Shown here: piece by piece, positions 44,245 to 55,088 of the stretch
Numbering within the stretch: the first letter of the stretch is position 1
How the letters are laid out: every line of letters begins with the position of its first letter
Origin: Marvania coccoides
Lineage: Eukaryota > Chlorophyta > Trebouxiophyceae > Chlorellales > Chlorellaceae
Assembly (NCBI GenBank): GCA_963854735.1
Contig: OY978108.1
Coordinates: forward strand, 124,001 to 188,000
Reading direction: 5' to 3'
Length of the DNA: 64,000 nucleotides
Position numbers and translations under genes: made by a program
The notes under the pieces: generated by a model
What the model was told of the DNA's origin: nothing
Seen by the model: only the letters and a program-made list of their open reading frames with translations
Databases searched by the model: none

Positions 44245-46663
44245 TTAGTCTTCGCCTGCCACGCTCTCTGTCTCGTCCCCGCTCTCCTCCGTCCCGTACT
44301 CGTCACTGTCCCACTCAGGCTCGCCCTCCTCCTCCTCTTCCTCCTCCTCATCAGAGCCCAAGTCGCTCCCCCTGCCGCCGCCGCCGCCTTCAGCGTCGCT
44401 GTCCGTGCCCTCTCCCCCGCCCGCAGCACCCCCACCGCCGTCGAGTTCCAGCTCGCTCTCCTCAGACCGCTGCAGCGGTTTTTTCTTTCCACCACCGCCG
44501 CCGCCAGTGCCCGCTCGCGGCACTGTCCGGCCCTCCTTCTCCGCCCGCGACGCCTCAATTGTGCGCAGCTTCAGCGGCAGCACGCGGTCCGCGCCCAGCC
44601 ACGAGTCTGGCATCACATACAGCACCAGGTCGTGCTTCCCTGCCTTGGGCGCCAAAAACTTAAGCTCGATCTTCTGACCCAGTTTCTCCACCAACGCCTC
44701 CTCCGACTCGAACCCTTCGCCCGCCGCAGCCGCCAGCAGCGCGCTGCCCCTGCTGCCCCCCAGCAGCGGATTATCGGATCCGTCTGCCGCCCCGCCGCCG
44801 CGCGCCCCTGCCCCCGCTGTCGTTTTCGTAATCCAGTTGGCAGCATACCGCGCGCCCACCGCCTCCGCCTCCATCAGCGACACCCGCGTCCACGCCAGCA
44901 GCGCCCCCTCGGACGGTTCCCCCAGCAGAAAGAACCAGTGCTCGTCCTTCGGAAAAGGGTAGTTGGGTGCATAAGCGCGGGAGGCGGTGCCTTTGATGGT
45001 GTCCGGGTCGAAGCCCGGCGCCTGGTGGCTCGCTCGCCACAGCATGGCGTTCACCGTGCAGCACACCACCGAGCTCTCGCCCACAGCTTCGCCTCCGCCG
45101 CTGAAATTCCCTTCTGCGTCCACCTCATCTACAGCGAGGTTCGCGGTCACAAATACGCAGGGCAGCGCGGACAGCGCCGTCTCGATATCGTCCGCGTCCG
45201 TGCGCGAGATGCCCAGCCCCTGCAGCGCCGCCCGGCGGTCTTTCCTCGGCAGCCCCTGCAGCTCCGGCAGCGACTTGATCTTGCGCTTCACCAGCGCGCG
45301 CGCCACCGCGTCGTCTACGTGCGGCAGCTGCAGCAGCGCCGCGGCGGAGTCCGCGCCCTTTGCGGGGTTGTTAACTTTCTTTTTCTCCTCCGTCGACACA
45401 GCTTGCACTAGACACTGCATCAGCTCCACACACCCTACTGCAGGCGTCAACCACCCGTAGCACGGCTTCACCCGCGGGGCCGTCGCCACCGCAAACATTT
45501 CCTGCATCAGCCGCGGCGCCTTCTCCAGCACGTACAGTTGGTCTTTCTTCAGCGCCGGGGGCACCGCCACCCGCGCCAAGTGCGCCAAAATCAGCATGTG
45601 CGCCTTCACAAGCGCCTGGTTGCGCTTGCGGAAGAACGGCCCGTTGCGATCGCGCACCTCGGGGAAGTGGGACCCCACTTCGCGTCGCAGAGCGTCCAGA
45701 GCAGGGCCTTGGTTGGCCGGCATTGGCAGTTGCGGCGGAATGAACTCCATGGCGCACACCAGCGTCTCCGGGAGCTTTCCCACCCCTTGGAACTGCTTAA
45801 TGGCGTAGGGGGAGTACAGGTACCACTGCACCGTCTCCATCATCACCTCGTTAGGTCCGGCATAGCGCTGAGTCCGTCCCAGGTAGCATGCAGCCAGCGA
45901 CAGCGGCAGCACGATGCCGCCCAGCAGCAAACTCAGGAGAATTGCGGGCGCGGCTTCCTTGTCCTTGTTGAAGAACCACTCGGGCAGCGCCACGGAGATC
46001 GATACTGCTTGAGGGCCGTCGGGATGTCCATACTTTTTATAGTTTTCGCGGGACGCCTCGTCAGTGAGGGCTTTGTACGCTTTCGCGACGTACTGCGCGA
46101 AGTAGTCGGCCGCCGCGGGGTCGGGGTTCTTGTCAGGATGGTACTGCAGGGAGAGCCGGCGGTAGGCCCGCTTGATCTCGCTCTCGCTGGCATTTTCATT
46201 TAGCTGCAGGATCTCAAAGGGGTCGAAGCGCTCCATTGGGGAGGATGCAGCCTTCACGTACCACAGCAGCAGCAGGTACAGCGTCCATGCCACCAGCATC
46301 TTGGGGGGAAAGGTGGAGCGGAGACGGTAGACCACCGAAGAAACCAGGCTGCTCTTCTCTGCGTCCTTTTTGCTGCTCCACGTCTTGACAACCTGCTTAT
46401 GGGGGAGAAATCGGAGTTGCATGTGAGCGTGGGAAGAGCAGGATGGCACCGCAAATTCTTAGAAGGATTGATTTATGATGAAGTTTTTATAAAGAAGGGC
46501 GGGCCCCCTCCGCTGGTGTTGGCCCCCTCATCCGCACCTCTTTATCGTCCACATCGCCACCAAACAGCTTGTACAGCGTGTAGGGAACCAAAATGATGGA
46601 CACTATACTCAACAGGAAGACGCCAAACAGCGGCGTGGAGCCGCTGGTCTCCTGGTCCGTCAT
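44245..46663 (-). CDS. SEC63: ER translocation protein SEC63
   Basis: Exons 46538..46663 and 44245..46392, 757 residues; human SEC63 has 760. An ER membrane protein that recruits BiP to the Sec61 channel for post-translational import. The first exon encodes the luminal tip and TM1 (FGVFLLSIVSIILVPYTLYK). TM2 (LVAWTLYLLLLWYV) precedes a luminal J domain at about residues 95-160 with LQYHPDKNPD (HPD motif for Hsp70). TM3 follows (ILLSLLLGGIVLPLSLAACY). The cytosolic Brl/Sec63 domain runs to about residue 680, and the chain ends in a strongly acidic Glu/Asp tail, where Sec62 binds in other species. The intron has GTGCGG and AAGCAG ends. Confidence 0.95.
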
Positions 46664-47562
46664 GTTGGGAGTTTAAACAAGGATACGCAGGCTTAATAAT
46701 GCGAAGGAAAATGAGGGAGGCGAGCTCTATTGGGGAGCGCCAAAAAATGCTGTGCAGTTGCATTTTTTGTTCGAAATTTTCGTGTGAAGAGCGAGAGAGC
46801 TGCTGCTTATGGTAACATTTCAACATTTATATGGCGATCTGTGGCCTGGGAGCAGGGGAACAACTGTTTTTTGCTTTTTTGTTCCAAGCTTGTTCAAAGA
46901 TTTTTTCAGTTGGCAGCCGCTGTCTCTCTCAATAATTTAGTAATCAATTCAGTTTAATGTTTTCATATTAGTGGTGCGCAAGCAGCTTTGGCCTGACTGC
47001 TTTCTCCATGCACTCTTTACCACCGCTGCGCCACCGCTGCGCCACCGCTGCTAGAGATTGCCCTTAATGGCAATTATACTTTTCTTCTTCCCCCACAGCT
47101 GTGTCACTTGTCACTCTCACTGCTGCAGCAGTTTTTTCTAGCGCCAAAGCATGCCTGTAATGGCTGCACTCATTGCCCGCCCGCTTTACTGTTTAAATCT
47201 CCCTGCACACCCACTGGAAGCGATGCATGCGCAGCGAAGAAGAAGGATGGCTTAACTACACGCTTTTTACTTATAATAGCAGCTGCCCGAGCAGCGGTTT
47301 CAGCTGTGGAGGCGGAGTGATCACAAAAAAAAACACAAAAAATGGCAGAAGAAAAAGGGAGAGGGGCTATCAGCTATGATATTGAAGTCTCCACTGTTTT
47401 TTTAACGTTCCACAAGCGGTGAAGTGCGCATAAAATGAAAACGAAAATCATATTGACTTTTCATTTCAAGCGGCGTCATTTGGTCTCTGCAACTCGCTGT
47501 AGTTCCTCATAATACATACATTTAAATCGCAGCGTGACCATTGCAACGAGAGATCGGCAGCC
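46664..47562. other. long divergent intergenic region
   Basis: The 899 bases between SEC63 (-) and prefoldin 6 (+) should hold both promoters. AT-rich except for an 11-bp repeat at 47021-47051 and a patch to 47300 whose short + strand frame (47108-47320) has no recognised domain. No tRNA is seen. Confidence 0.45.
47021..47051 (+). repeat. 11-bp tandem repeat, nearly 3 units
   Basis: CACCGCTGCGC repeated two full times plus nine bases, in the SEC63/prefoldin spacer. Confidence 0.9.
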
Positions 47563-48256
47563 ATGGCGAATCCTGCCGCAACCCTTCAAGCAGAATTCCA
47601 AAAAACATTGGACTCGTTCAGAGAAATGCAAATGGGTGAGCGCTGTTCTTTGCGCTAAGCATGATTAACTTGTGCTTGGTGCCAAGCTGCGAGCGCCGCA
47701 GCCTCTCGAACTCTCGTACTTTGTCTCCAAATATATCTCACCGCCCGACTGCTGTGTCCTGTGCTCATCCCTCACTTTTATTTCCCTGTCTGCTTGCAGA
47801 GATGCAAAAGATCAACCGCTCCCGGCAGCAGTTCCTCCAGCAGCAGCACGAAAATGAAATGGTCTTAAACGTGAGAGAACCAACCCCAGCACCAAGCTGT
47901 TTTTCATCGCCCCTTTTTTTTATTAATCCTTACTTAACCCCCAATCGACGACATCACCCCCTTCTTACAATCTTTCCTCGTCAACTGACATTTTCTTTTC
48001 CTCCTTTCTTTTCCAGGAGCTTGAGATGTTGGATGATGATGCCAGAGTGTTCAAACAGATCGGCCCTGCCTTGGTGCGCCAGGATCAAATGGAGGCCAGC
48101 GCCAACGTGAAGAAGCGCTTGGAGTTCATTGCGGCGGAGGTGGGGCGGCTGGACAAGCGTATCGAGGCGCTGGAGGAGAAGGCGTCCAAAAAGCAGGAAG
48201 AGGCGCAACAGCTACAGGCAGAAATGGCGAGGCTCAAGGCCCAAATAGCCGGCTGA
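47563..48256 (+). CDS. PFDN6: prefoldin subunit 6 (beta-type)
   Basis: Exons 47563..47635, 47800..47870, 48017..48256, 127 residues; human PFDN6 has 129. A beta-type prefoldin subunit of the jellyfish-shaped hexamer that hands nascent actin and tubulin to the CCT chaperonin. Two long coiled-coil helices (LQAEFQKTLDSFREMQ ... QKINRSRQQFLQQQHENEMV and KKRLEFIAAEVGRLDKRIEA onward) flank the short beta hairpin with ARVFKQIGPALVRQDQMEA, the beta-prefoldin signature. Introns have GTGAGC and GTGAGA donors. Confidence 0.93.
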
Positions 48257-48811
48257 ACTTAGCTAAAGTTTTGCTGGTAATGCATGCGCGTACATTCCGT
48301 TGATTTTGACTGACAACAACTTAAACTATATTTAACCAAAGATAAACGTTGTGGGGAGTGTTGGGCTTTTGGAAGAGGGCAAGAGAGGCGCTTGGTGGGC
48401 TGAATGGAGTGTTAACAACGTTGAGCAGCTAGATTGGTGCTTTGATTTGTCGCCTGAGAGCTGTAATAATGCCGAGAAGCGAGCCACTTTTGACCAGGCT
48501 GGAATTTCGGAAATGAAGAGCCGCGTAAACCTCGAAGAGAACAATAAAACTTAAAAAAATAAAAAAATCTACAGCGGAATACAAAAGGAGTAAACTGCGG
48601 CAACAACACAGCCTCTAAAAATAAAATATTGAATTTCAAAAATCTCTTCGAAGACTCGGCAAATGGTTTTCTTTCACCTTATGACGCCTACATAAATAGC
48701 CGCGCTGTATAATTTTTGTTGTGGCCGAAGCTGCGGCGCATACTGCGGCCACGCGCCTTGAACAACAAATAGCAGCGGCGTTGAACGCTTCTTCGTTGTC
48801 GTCGTCATTTA
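48257..48811. other. intergenic region
   Basis: 3' UTR of prefoldin 6 and promoter of PEN-2. AT-rich, with no gene or repeat seen. Confidence 0.4.
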
Positions 48812-49336
48812 ATGGACTCCCCCGTAGACCGCCCTGCCCCCCCCCCGAGGGAGGGGCTTGACGCTCCCCCGGTGTCCACCTGCGACGGCGATCTCTACCT
48901 TTCTTCTGAAGCACGCCAAATGGCCCGACGATATTTTTTTGCCGGCTTCCTCCTGTTGCCGTGGTTCTGGGCAGTCAACATCTGGCTCTTCTTCCCCGAC
49001 TTTTGGAGCTCCTCTGGCGACCCCGTCGTAAAGAGATGTGAGGGGGGGAAAAGAGGCTGTTTTGATCTTTTCTTCCGTCGGGGTTTTAATATTGAATTTC
49101 ATCGTGTCTTCAAATCCTGCATTTTATTTGCCAGATTTTAACGTAACAGCGTACTTTTTCCTTCCCTTGCAGATACTCGCCGCTCCGCTGTTGGTTTCGT
49201 ATTTTTCACAGCAATACTGCTGCCCTGGATGCTGGTGTACTGGATTGGTGGGCCGCAGCTCCTGGGACAAGACTTGTACAACAAGCTTGACGTCACCAGG
49301 CTGGATTTGGCGTCAGCAGGGCTGGCGGCAAATTAG
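48812..49336 (+). CDS. PEN2: gamma-secretase subunit PEN-2
   Basis: Exons 48812..49037 and 49173..49336, 129 residues; animal PEN-2 has about 101. PEN-2 activates presenilin within the intramembrane gamma-secretase complex. After a Pro-rich head of about 25 residues comes the family core: SEARQMARRYFFAGFLLLPW with FWAVNIWLFFPDFW (human: [23 protein letters not shown]). After the junction come RRSAVGFVFFTAILLPWMLV (human: WRSAVGFLFWVIVL) and a short tail. Membrane topology is as in the family, a re-entrant hairpin plus one helix. The intron has GTGAGG and CTTGCAG ends. Confidence 0.93.
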
Positions 49337-49484
49337 AAATTGGTCTTTATTGCTTTTTCCTTCTTACAATTTTTATGTTTTAAATATTTTACTGCAGCTC
49401 TATGCCAAGGATTAGTTGAATCCTAACCCTGCATGTGATTGATATCTCTATGCTGCATGCATAGTTATTATATATAACAAAACA

Positions 49485-49500
49485 CGGCCTGATCAGGCCG
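49485..49500. repeat. 16-bp perfect palindrome
   Basis: CGGCCTGATCAGGCCG, in the 231-bp spacer between PEN-2 and the MYND gene, about 70 bases upstream of the MYND ATG. It could be a protein-binding site or an RNA hairpin. No function can be assigned. Confidence 0.7.
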
Positions 49501-49567
49501 GTCATGCCCTTTAAGAAACGCCCACTAGGTGTTTTTTCCCACACGTTCGACCTTTATCTCCAGCGTA

Positions 49568-50482
49568 ATGGCGCCTGTTCTATTTATTGCATGCCAACTC
49601 GCTGAAGTAGTGCTGCAGCTTCTCAACGCTAGATTTCTCAGGGCGGTAAGCGAAGCCTGGCGTTGCTCTATTCCACCACTGCCATCCCTCTCCGCCTGGA
49701 ACGCCTACTTCCAGCGCCTGGAAACCGGCGTTGAGGACGGAGGAGACGTATTTTGGTACCTGCGAACCAGGGTGAACCTCCTTCAAATGCTGAAAGCCAC
49801 GCTGCCGTGGGCGTTGGACCAGCATCTGGGGCACCTCTTACCCCGCGAGTTAAAACTGGGCACACGCTACCTGGAGGCCGCGCGAGCGGTGTCCCCTCGC
49901 GACCCCTTTTTGATCGCCTCTCAGGGTCTTGTCCAGGCCACCTACATTGTGAAAGTTGACGGCTGGGACTACACCGAAGTTGAGGCGTTGGTTGACGAGA
50001 GCAAGGCGACAGCGAAGGAGTGCAAGGCGTGGATGCCGTCGACCATTCACAAGCCCGAGCTGCTGGGGGTGATGGAGCAGGCGGAGAAGGTGCTGGAGGC
50101 GCGCCGCAAGGCGGTGCCGTCGAATTATCGGCGGCGGCAGGCGTCTGCAAAGTTGAGCTGCGGAGACCCTGCGTCAATAGCCAGACATGCGCAGAAGATG
50201 GAGGAGAAGCTGTCAAAGGTTCGGCAGTGCGCAGACTGCAGGCGGGAGGGGGTTGACATGATGTGCTGCAGCCAGGTGCTGTGGTTGAAAACTATTTTTT
50301 TTAATGATTTTCCCCTTGAACCGACACGTACTGCTGACTGTTTTAATTTGCATTTGCAGTGCAAGAAGGCGTGCTACTGCAACTCTGTCTGCCAGAAGAA
50401 CGACTGGAAGCGGGCCCACAGGAAGGAGTGCGGCAAGGTGCAAAGTGAGTCGGGCGCCAGCAGCGCAGCAGGTGGAAAGTAG
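49568..50482 (+). CDS. MYND-type zinc finger protein
   Basis: Exons 49568..50275 and 50360..50482, 276 residues. The first 215 residues are helical (ACQLAEVVLQLLNARFLRAV; TRVNLLQMLKATLPWALDQH), with no recognised family. The C-terminus is a complete MYND finger: CADCRREGVDMMCCSQ joined to CKKACYCNSVCQKNDWKRAH and then RKEC. MYND fingers bind Pro-containing peptides and are abundant in green algae. The intron (50276..50359, GTGCTG...TTGCAG) is 84 bases, in frame and free of stops, so a retained form would carry a disrupted finger with 28 extra residues. The start is the first in-frame ATG. Confidence 0.85.
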   Translation: MAPVLFIACQLAEVVLQLLNARFLRAVSEAWRCSIPPLPSLSAWNAYFQRLETGVEDGGDVFWYLRTRVNLLQMLKATLPWALDQHLGHLLPRELKLGTRYLEAARAVSPRDPFLIASQGLVQATYIVKVDGWDYTEVEALVDESKATAKECKAWMPSTIHKPELLGVMEQAEKVLEARRKAVPSNYRRRQASAKLSCGDPASIARHAQKMEEKLSKVRQCADCRREGVDMMCCSQVLWLKTIFFNDFPLEPTRTADCFNLHLQCKKACYCNSVCQKNDWKRAHRKECGKVQSESGASSAAGGK

Positions 50483-50648
50483 TGGCTGGAAGTAAGGGGA
50501 AAGTGTGTGCTGATGACAAAACCGAAGCCTGCTGTGCTAGGATGCACGTTTCAATGTAATGCATTGTTTTTTCATTGCCGTCAACCAGTTGGTCATTTTT
50601 TGAAGGCAAGCCCAAGGAAGCAGGCTGAACAAACACAAACACATAAAA

Positions 50649-52637
50649 TCAAGAGTAGTATACTGCAAGGCGAGGGTGTTCCTTCCTGCACTCCTCAATG
50701 GCAGCCATTACGCCGTACTGCTGCGAAAATTCATCCAAATGCAGTCTCTCTCTTTCAACAATCAGCCCCACACTTGGCTTTTTCGTGCCCGCATAACTGT
50801 AGCTGAACTCCACCGTCCCCTTCCACCGCCCTTCAAAGAACGTCCGAACACCGGCCGCTGTAATACTTGGGGCGAAGCAAGAAATTTTCAACAGACGCAG
50901 CGCCGGCAGCCGCTCAAATGAAGCTGCCACCAGCGCCCTCACGCCCTCATCAAAAATACGGCACCCTTCGAGGTTGAGATCTACCAACGACGGCCAGGGG
51001 TACTGCATCAGCTTCCGCACAGCTGCACTATCAAACTGTACATTTCTGTTGAGCTGCAGCCGCGTCAGCGCCGGGAGCAGCCCTTTGTACGCCGCAAACG
51101 CCAGGCTCTGCGCCCCCGTGACGCCAATTTTAGCATCACACAAACGCAGCTCTTTCAACGCCATCCACGGCGAACGAAACATCTTTTGAAGGCCATTGTC
51201 CATCCTGATGCCGCTCAAATCGAGAAGCGTGAGGTTAGGAAGGTACGAGGCACAGGCGGCCAGCTCTTTTCCGCAAGCAGGAATCACTGGATTTGCCCCG
51301 ATGGCTAATGAGAAATACAGCGGGTCCGACGCAAGATGCAGCTCTTCCAAGCAGTTCCAATCGCCTTTGAGTGCCGCCTCCAGGGTGGTAGGCTCAGCAT
51401 CGCAAAATGACAAAACGCGGAGGCGCGGCCACAGCTTCGAGGCGCGGGCGAGCGCCGCGCCGCCGGCAGGGCCCACCATTGTGTGCGACAAATTCAGATT
51501 TTCTAACCGGCTCCACTGCTGTTGCGGCCCCGCTAAATTTTCAATGCCCACGTCATTTACGCTGGTTTCCGATAAATCGAGGTGCGTCAAAAACGGCCAA
51601 GGCGCTGCCGCCAGGCTCGCCAGCGACCTAACGGCGTTGCCACGCAGGCGAAGAGATTTCAGGCAAGGGAGCTGGACTCTCCGCAAATCGTCAATATTGT
51701 CATCTTCGATATCGCTATGGGATAAATCTAACTCCTCAAGTGACGGGAAAGCAGCCGGTGGCACGGCCTCGTCTCCTGGCCCTGCCAATAAGATACCATT
51801 CCCACCGCCATTGAACACGCGCAAGTTGGGAAACGCGGCCGCCATTCTAACCAAAACGCCCATGCCGTCGTTCGTATCAATCTTGTGAGAACTGATGTTT
51901 AAAACCTCCAATTCTGGCCACGCTGCCGCCTCTAGAATCAGGTTCAAGCATGCCTCAGTCAAACCAATGAACGCCAGGCCCAGCCGCGTCAGCTGTGGCC
52001 ACTTTGCCCTGACTAAAAACTCTATGGCGCTTGGAGACAGGTCAGAAAAACTCATGAGGTCGAGCTCGCGCAAACTGGGGAGGAATGCAGCAGAGAGCGC
52101 TTCACACAGCTCATCCACAGCATCACAATTCAAGCGAAGCACCTGTAATTTGGGCCAACGGGCCCTGGTGTACGCGCGACATGTCCCTTCATGAGCGGTC
52201 CTGTTACGGCTGAGGTCCAGCACACGTAAAGACGAGGCCCAAGAGGAAGCGGAAGACGATTCGACAAAGGCGGCAAGAGCGGTGCCATCAGAAAGACCGT
52301 CAGATGCCAAACTGAGCTCCTCCAGCGCCCATGTGGCACCGCACAGCTGCTCAACTTGCGTTTTTGTGAGCTCCATTCCGTCCAAGCTCAATTTCTTCAG
52401 TGACGGCAGAAGCTCTAAGCGGTGTATCCAACAGGCAGGGTCGGTGCTTGGTTTGAACTCTAGTGTGTGGATGCTATCGTATACCAAGGTACGAAACTGT
52501 CTGTCGACCAGGCGGAGGGTGCGAAGAGAGATATAGTCGCCACGAAAGTTGTTCACGATATTGTGAAGTGCGGTTGAAGGAAGCGATCCCAAGCTGAAAG
52601 ACTGTTCTTGCGGAACCTTCAGAGAACTCGCCATCAT
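50649..52637 (-). CDS. F-box-like leucine-rich repeat (RNI-type) protein
   Basis: A single exon, 662 residues from the MetMet start at 52637. Near the start is an F-box-like segment, LPSTALHNIVNNFRGDYISL then RTLRLVDRQFRTLVYDSI. The rest is about 18 repeats of 25-35 residues of the ribonuclease-inhibitor type: LKKLSLDGMELTKTQVEQLC, LRVLDLSRNRT, LTHLDLSETSVNDVGIENLA, LENLNLSHTMVGPAGGAALA. F-box/RNI proteins act as substrate receptors of SCF ubiquitin ligases, but the box here is degenerate. No transmembrane segment is seen. Confidence 0.8.
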   Translation of the reverse strand: MMASSLKVPQEQSFSLGSLPSTALHNIVNNFRGDYISLRTLRLVDRQFRTLVYDSIHTLEFKPSTDPACWIHRLELLPSLKKLSLDGMELTKTQVEQLCGATWALEELSLASDGLSDGTALAAFVESSSASSWASSLRVLDLSRNRTAHEGTCRAYTRARWPKLQVLRLNCDAVDELCEALSAAFLPSLRELDLMSFSDLSPSAIEFLVRAKWPQLTRLGLAFIGLTEACLNLILEAAAWPELEVLNISSHKIDTNDGMGVLVRMAAAFPNLRVFNGGGNGILLAGPGDEAVPPAAFPSLEELDLSHSDIEDDNIDDLRRVQLPCLKSLRLRGNAVRSLASLAAAPWPFLTHLDLSETSVNDVGIENLAGPQQQWSRLENLNLSHTMVGPAGGAALARASKLWPRLRVLSFCDAEPTTLEAALKGDWNCLEELHLASDPLYFSLAIGANPVIPACGKELAACASYLPNLTLLDLSGIRMDNGLQKMFRSPWMALKELRLCDAKIGVTGAQSLAFAAYKGLLPALTRLQLNRNVQFDSAAVRKLMQYPWPSLVDLNLEGCRIFDEGVRALVAASFERLPALRLLKISCFAPSITAAGVRTFFEGRWKGTVEFSYSYAGTKKPSVGLIVERERLHLDEFSQQYGVMAAIEECRKEHPRLAVYYS

Positions 52638-53213
52638 CAAACCAAAATTCAAAGGATGAAACAAACACACTCCAAGAAATGAATCAAATTCAAATCAAAA
52701 TTGAGTCTATACTTCAGCTTTCATCGATGCTTTCACACTATTTTCAGCTTAAATCAACTATATATATATACTAGAAATATGTTTACAGAACAAAAACGAA
52801 GAAAAAGGTGAAGCACCTGCATTTCCCTGCAGAATCAACCAGCAATGCTCCCACGCTCGTCTAGCAGCCCCCCAAGTATTCTTTCATTTAACCTTCCCGT
52901 CCCGACCACTAGCAGCCCCCCAAGTATTCTTTCATTTAACCTTCCCGTCCCCACCGTCTCAAAATGAAAATTAAATTTGTTAAAAAAAGTCAAACTCGAG
53001 CAGTTAATTTATCCAAAAATCTCGCAGAGTTATAAAAATAAGGAAAAATCTCGAGAGCGACAGGGAATGAATGTGTCTATAAAAAATGAAAGCACAAAAA
53101 CATGGAAAAATAAGAAAGAAGGAAGGAAAGATACTCAATTGTTATTGGTGAAACCGCCAAGGCGCAAAAAAGCATTAATTGTTTTTCACTCGTACTTTAT
53201 CGATTTGCGCCTT
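52638..53213. other. intergenic with 48-bp direct duplication
   Basis: Upstream of the F-box/LRR gene and downstream of HCF136. Apart from the duplication at 52861-52956 it is A-rich, with no gene seen. Confidence 0.45.
52861..52956. repeat. 48-bp tandem duplication
   Basis: Two adjacent copies (52861-52908 and 52909-52956) starting CTAGCAGCCCCCCAAGTATT. They differ at only two positions near the 3' end (CCCGACCA against CCCCACCG), which indicates a recent duplication. Confidence 0.92.
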
Positions 53214-55088
53214 TCAAGCTTGTCCAGTCCACCGCAGCAGCACTGCGTCATTGCCCAGTACGAAGCCGTTGCCTCCGCCGGTGAACTTCACTTCATACAA
53301 ATTTGCCGCCAGGTCGTCTGTCGACCGATCCCTCTTCCAGCTCTTTCCCCCGTCCCCAGTCTTGTACAGCGTGCCACTGCCGCCGCAGGCGTAGCCCAGC
53401 CCGTCGTTGGCGAATTTCACGTCCAGGATGCCAAACCCGCGAGAGCCGATCTTAGCCTGCAAATGTGATTTTAAAATTAATTGTTGTAAATTAGTGAATA
53501 TATATAAGTATATATAATTATAATTAAACAATTTATTTACTAATATAAGAATGTCAAGGTGTGCAGATGTACCCAACCATCAAGCGCTCGTGGAGGGGTT
53601 GGCACACAAAAAATGGCAGACGAAAAATAATGCACTAGAAAGAGAGAGAAAATGCGCGAAAAAAACGCACAACCAACAACAGAAATTGAATGAGCAAAAC
53701 AGCTTAAACTTGACCTGATCAAAGTTGCCCTCTCCGTTGCCGTCCACGTAGTAAAGGTCCCCTCCCTTGGTGGTGAGCCAAAGCTTGTCCTCGGGGGTGA
53801 ATCCCATGTTTTGGAGGCGGCGGGTGGCGGGCCGGTTGTGCGGCTGCCAGTAGGCCTGCGAGCAAAAAAAAAGGGGAAGGAAGGAAGAAAGGATATTATA
53901 TTAAGGAACATGAATGAATGGTAATTTAAGGGAGAGGAATGGATAGAAAACTGATACTTCAAACTATGTGGCGGGAGAAACCGAAAGTGGGAATAAAATA
54001 ATAAGAGCGCCTTGTAATTATTTTTGCAACCCTTGAACTGACAAATTTCACCCCCAAATACAACAAGACATATCCATTATTTTTTTCATTCCTACCTGCC
54101 CAGGCCCCCACGTCAGGAAGAAGTTTCCGCGCGACGACACTGCCACGTACGATCCATTCTCCGAGCGCTGAATATTGGAGAAGCTGCCCTCGTAGTAGGA
54201 GGCACCGCTGATGCCCGACGAAATGACGCGATTCAGCGTCGCGTCCACCGTCTCCTGCACCGCCGCGCTCCAGTTGTACGCTCCGTTGGAGGTCACGTAG
54301 ATGGCGCCTTGATCAGTTGCCATTTCAGCCGAGCCCTTGCCCTCCAGCGCGGTAATCAGCACGGGGGTGCCCGGGAGCTTGGAGCTCAGGGGCACGCGCT
54401 CCCAGTTTTTGCCTCCGTCAGTGGTGTGCAGCAGAATGGAGGGCTTTCCGACGATCCACCCTTCGTCGCCGTAAAACGAGATGGAGTTGAAGCGGTAGTT
54501 GAAGCCCTCCTCCGCGGCGGCCTCCACGGAGCGCGGCTCCCAGGTTTTGCCGCCGTCAAAGGTCTCCAGCAGCGTCTGCCGGGTGCCCAGGAGGAAGCCG
54601 TGGTTAGGGTCGCTGCCGGTGAAGCCTACGTCGAGCAAGACCACGCCTTTATCCACGGGGAGATCCACCAGCTCCCAGTCGGAAGACAGCAGACGGTTGG
54701 CGCGCGCGGGGAGCGCGGGCTGTAGCGCTGTGGCTGCCGTGAGCGCCAGGCCGGCAGACAGCAGGCCGCGGCGAGAGGCAGCGAGGGACTCGGGGGCGGA
54801 GGCGTCGCAGCGCACGGACGCGCTGGGGCGGGAGGTGGCGCGGGCGGCCAGGCGGGGTGCGGCACGGCCCTCTGCAAGAAAAAGAAGAAAAAAGTTTGTG
54901 GGTGATCATAAACAAACAGTAAAAATGGGCGGCGTTCTAGCCACATCTTTGACCCATCGGGGACTGTTTGGTGAAATCGTGTGGAGGACGGGCCCGCATT
55001 GTTGCTGAATTCGCGGAGACTGACGGGAGCACTCACCGGTGAAGGCCCGAGAGCGAAGCAGCTCGGTGGTGCTGCACAGCTTCGCCAT
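53214..55088 (-). CDS. HCF136: photosystem II stability/assembly factor HCF136 (Ycf48)
   Basis: Exons 55037..55088, 54096..54871, 53715..53855, 53214..53456, 403 residues, matching Arabidopsis HCF136 in size. A thylakoid-lumen beta-propeller that binds new D1 and is needed for PSII reaction-centre assembly. The N-terminus is a green-type transit peptide (Arg/Ala/Ser-rich) followed by a twin-arginine lumen signal SRRGLLSAGLALTAATALQP ending ARA. The propeller has repeated blades with DGGKTWEPR, TTDGGKNWERVPL, TKGGDLYYVDG and TGDGGKSWKRD, and ends GNDAVLLRWTG. Introns have GTGAGT, GTAGGA and GTCAAG donors. Confidence 0.96.

Noticed and set aside
44146..45411. A 421-codon + strand frame antisense to SEC63
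   Set aside because: Shadow of the GC-rich SEC63 coding sequence. Its text is Arg/Leu/Pro-rich with no domain.
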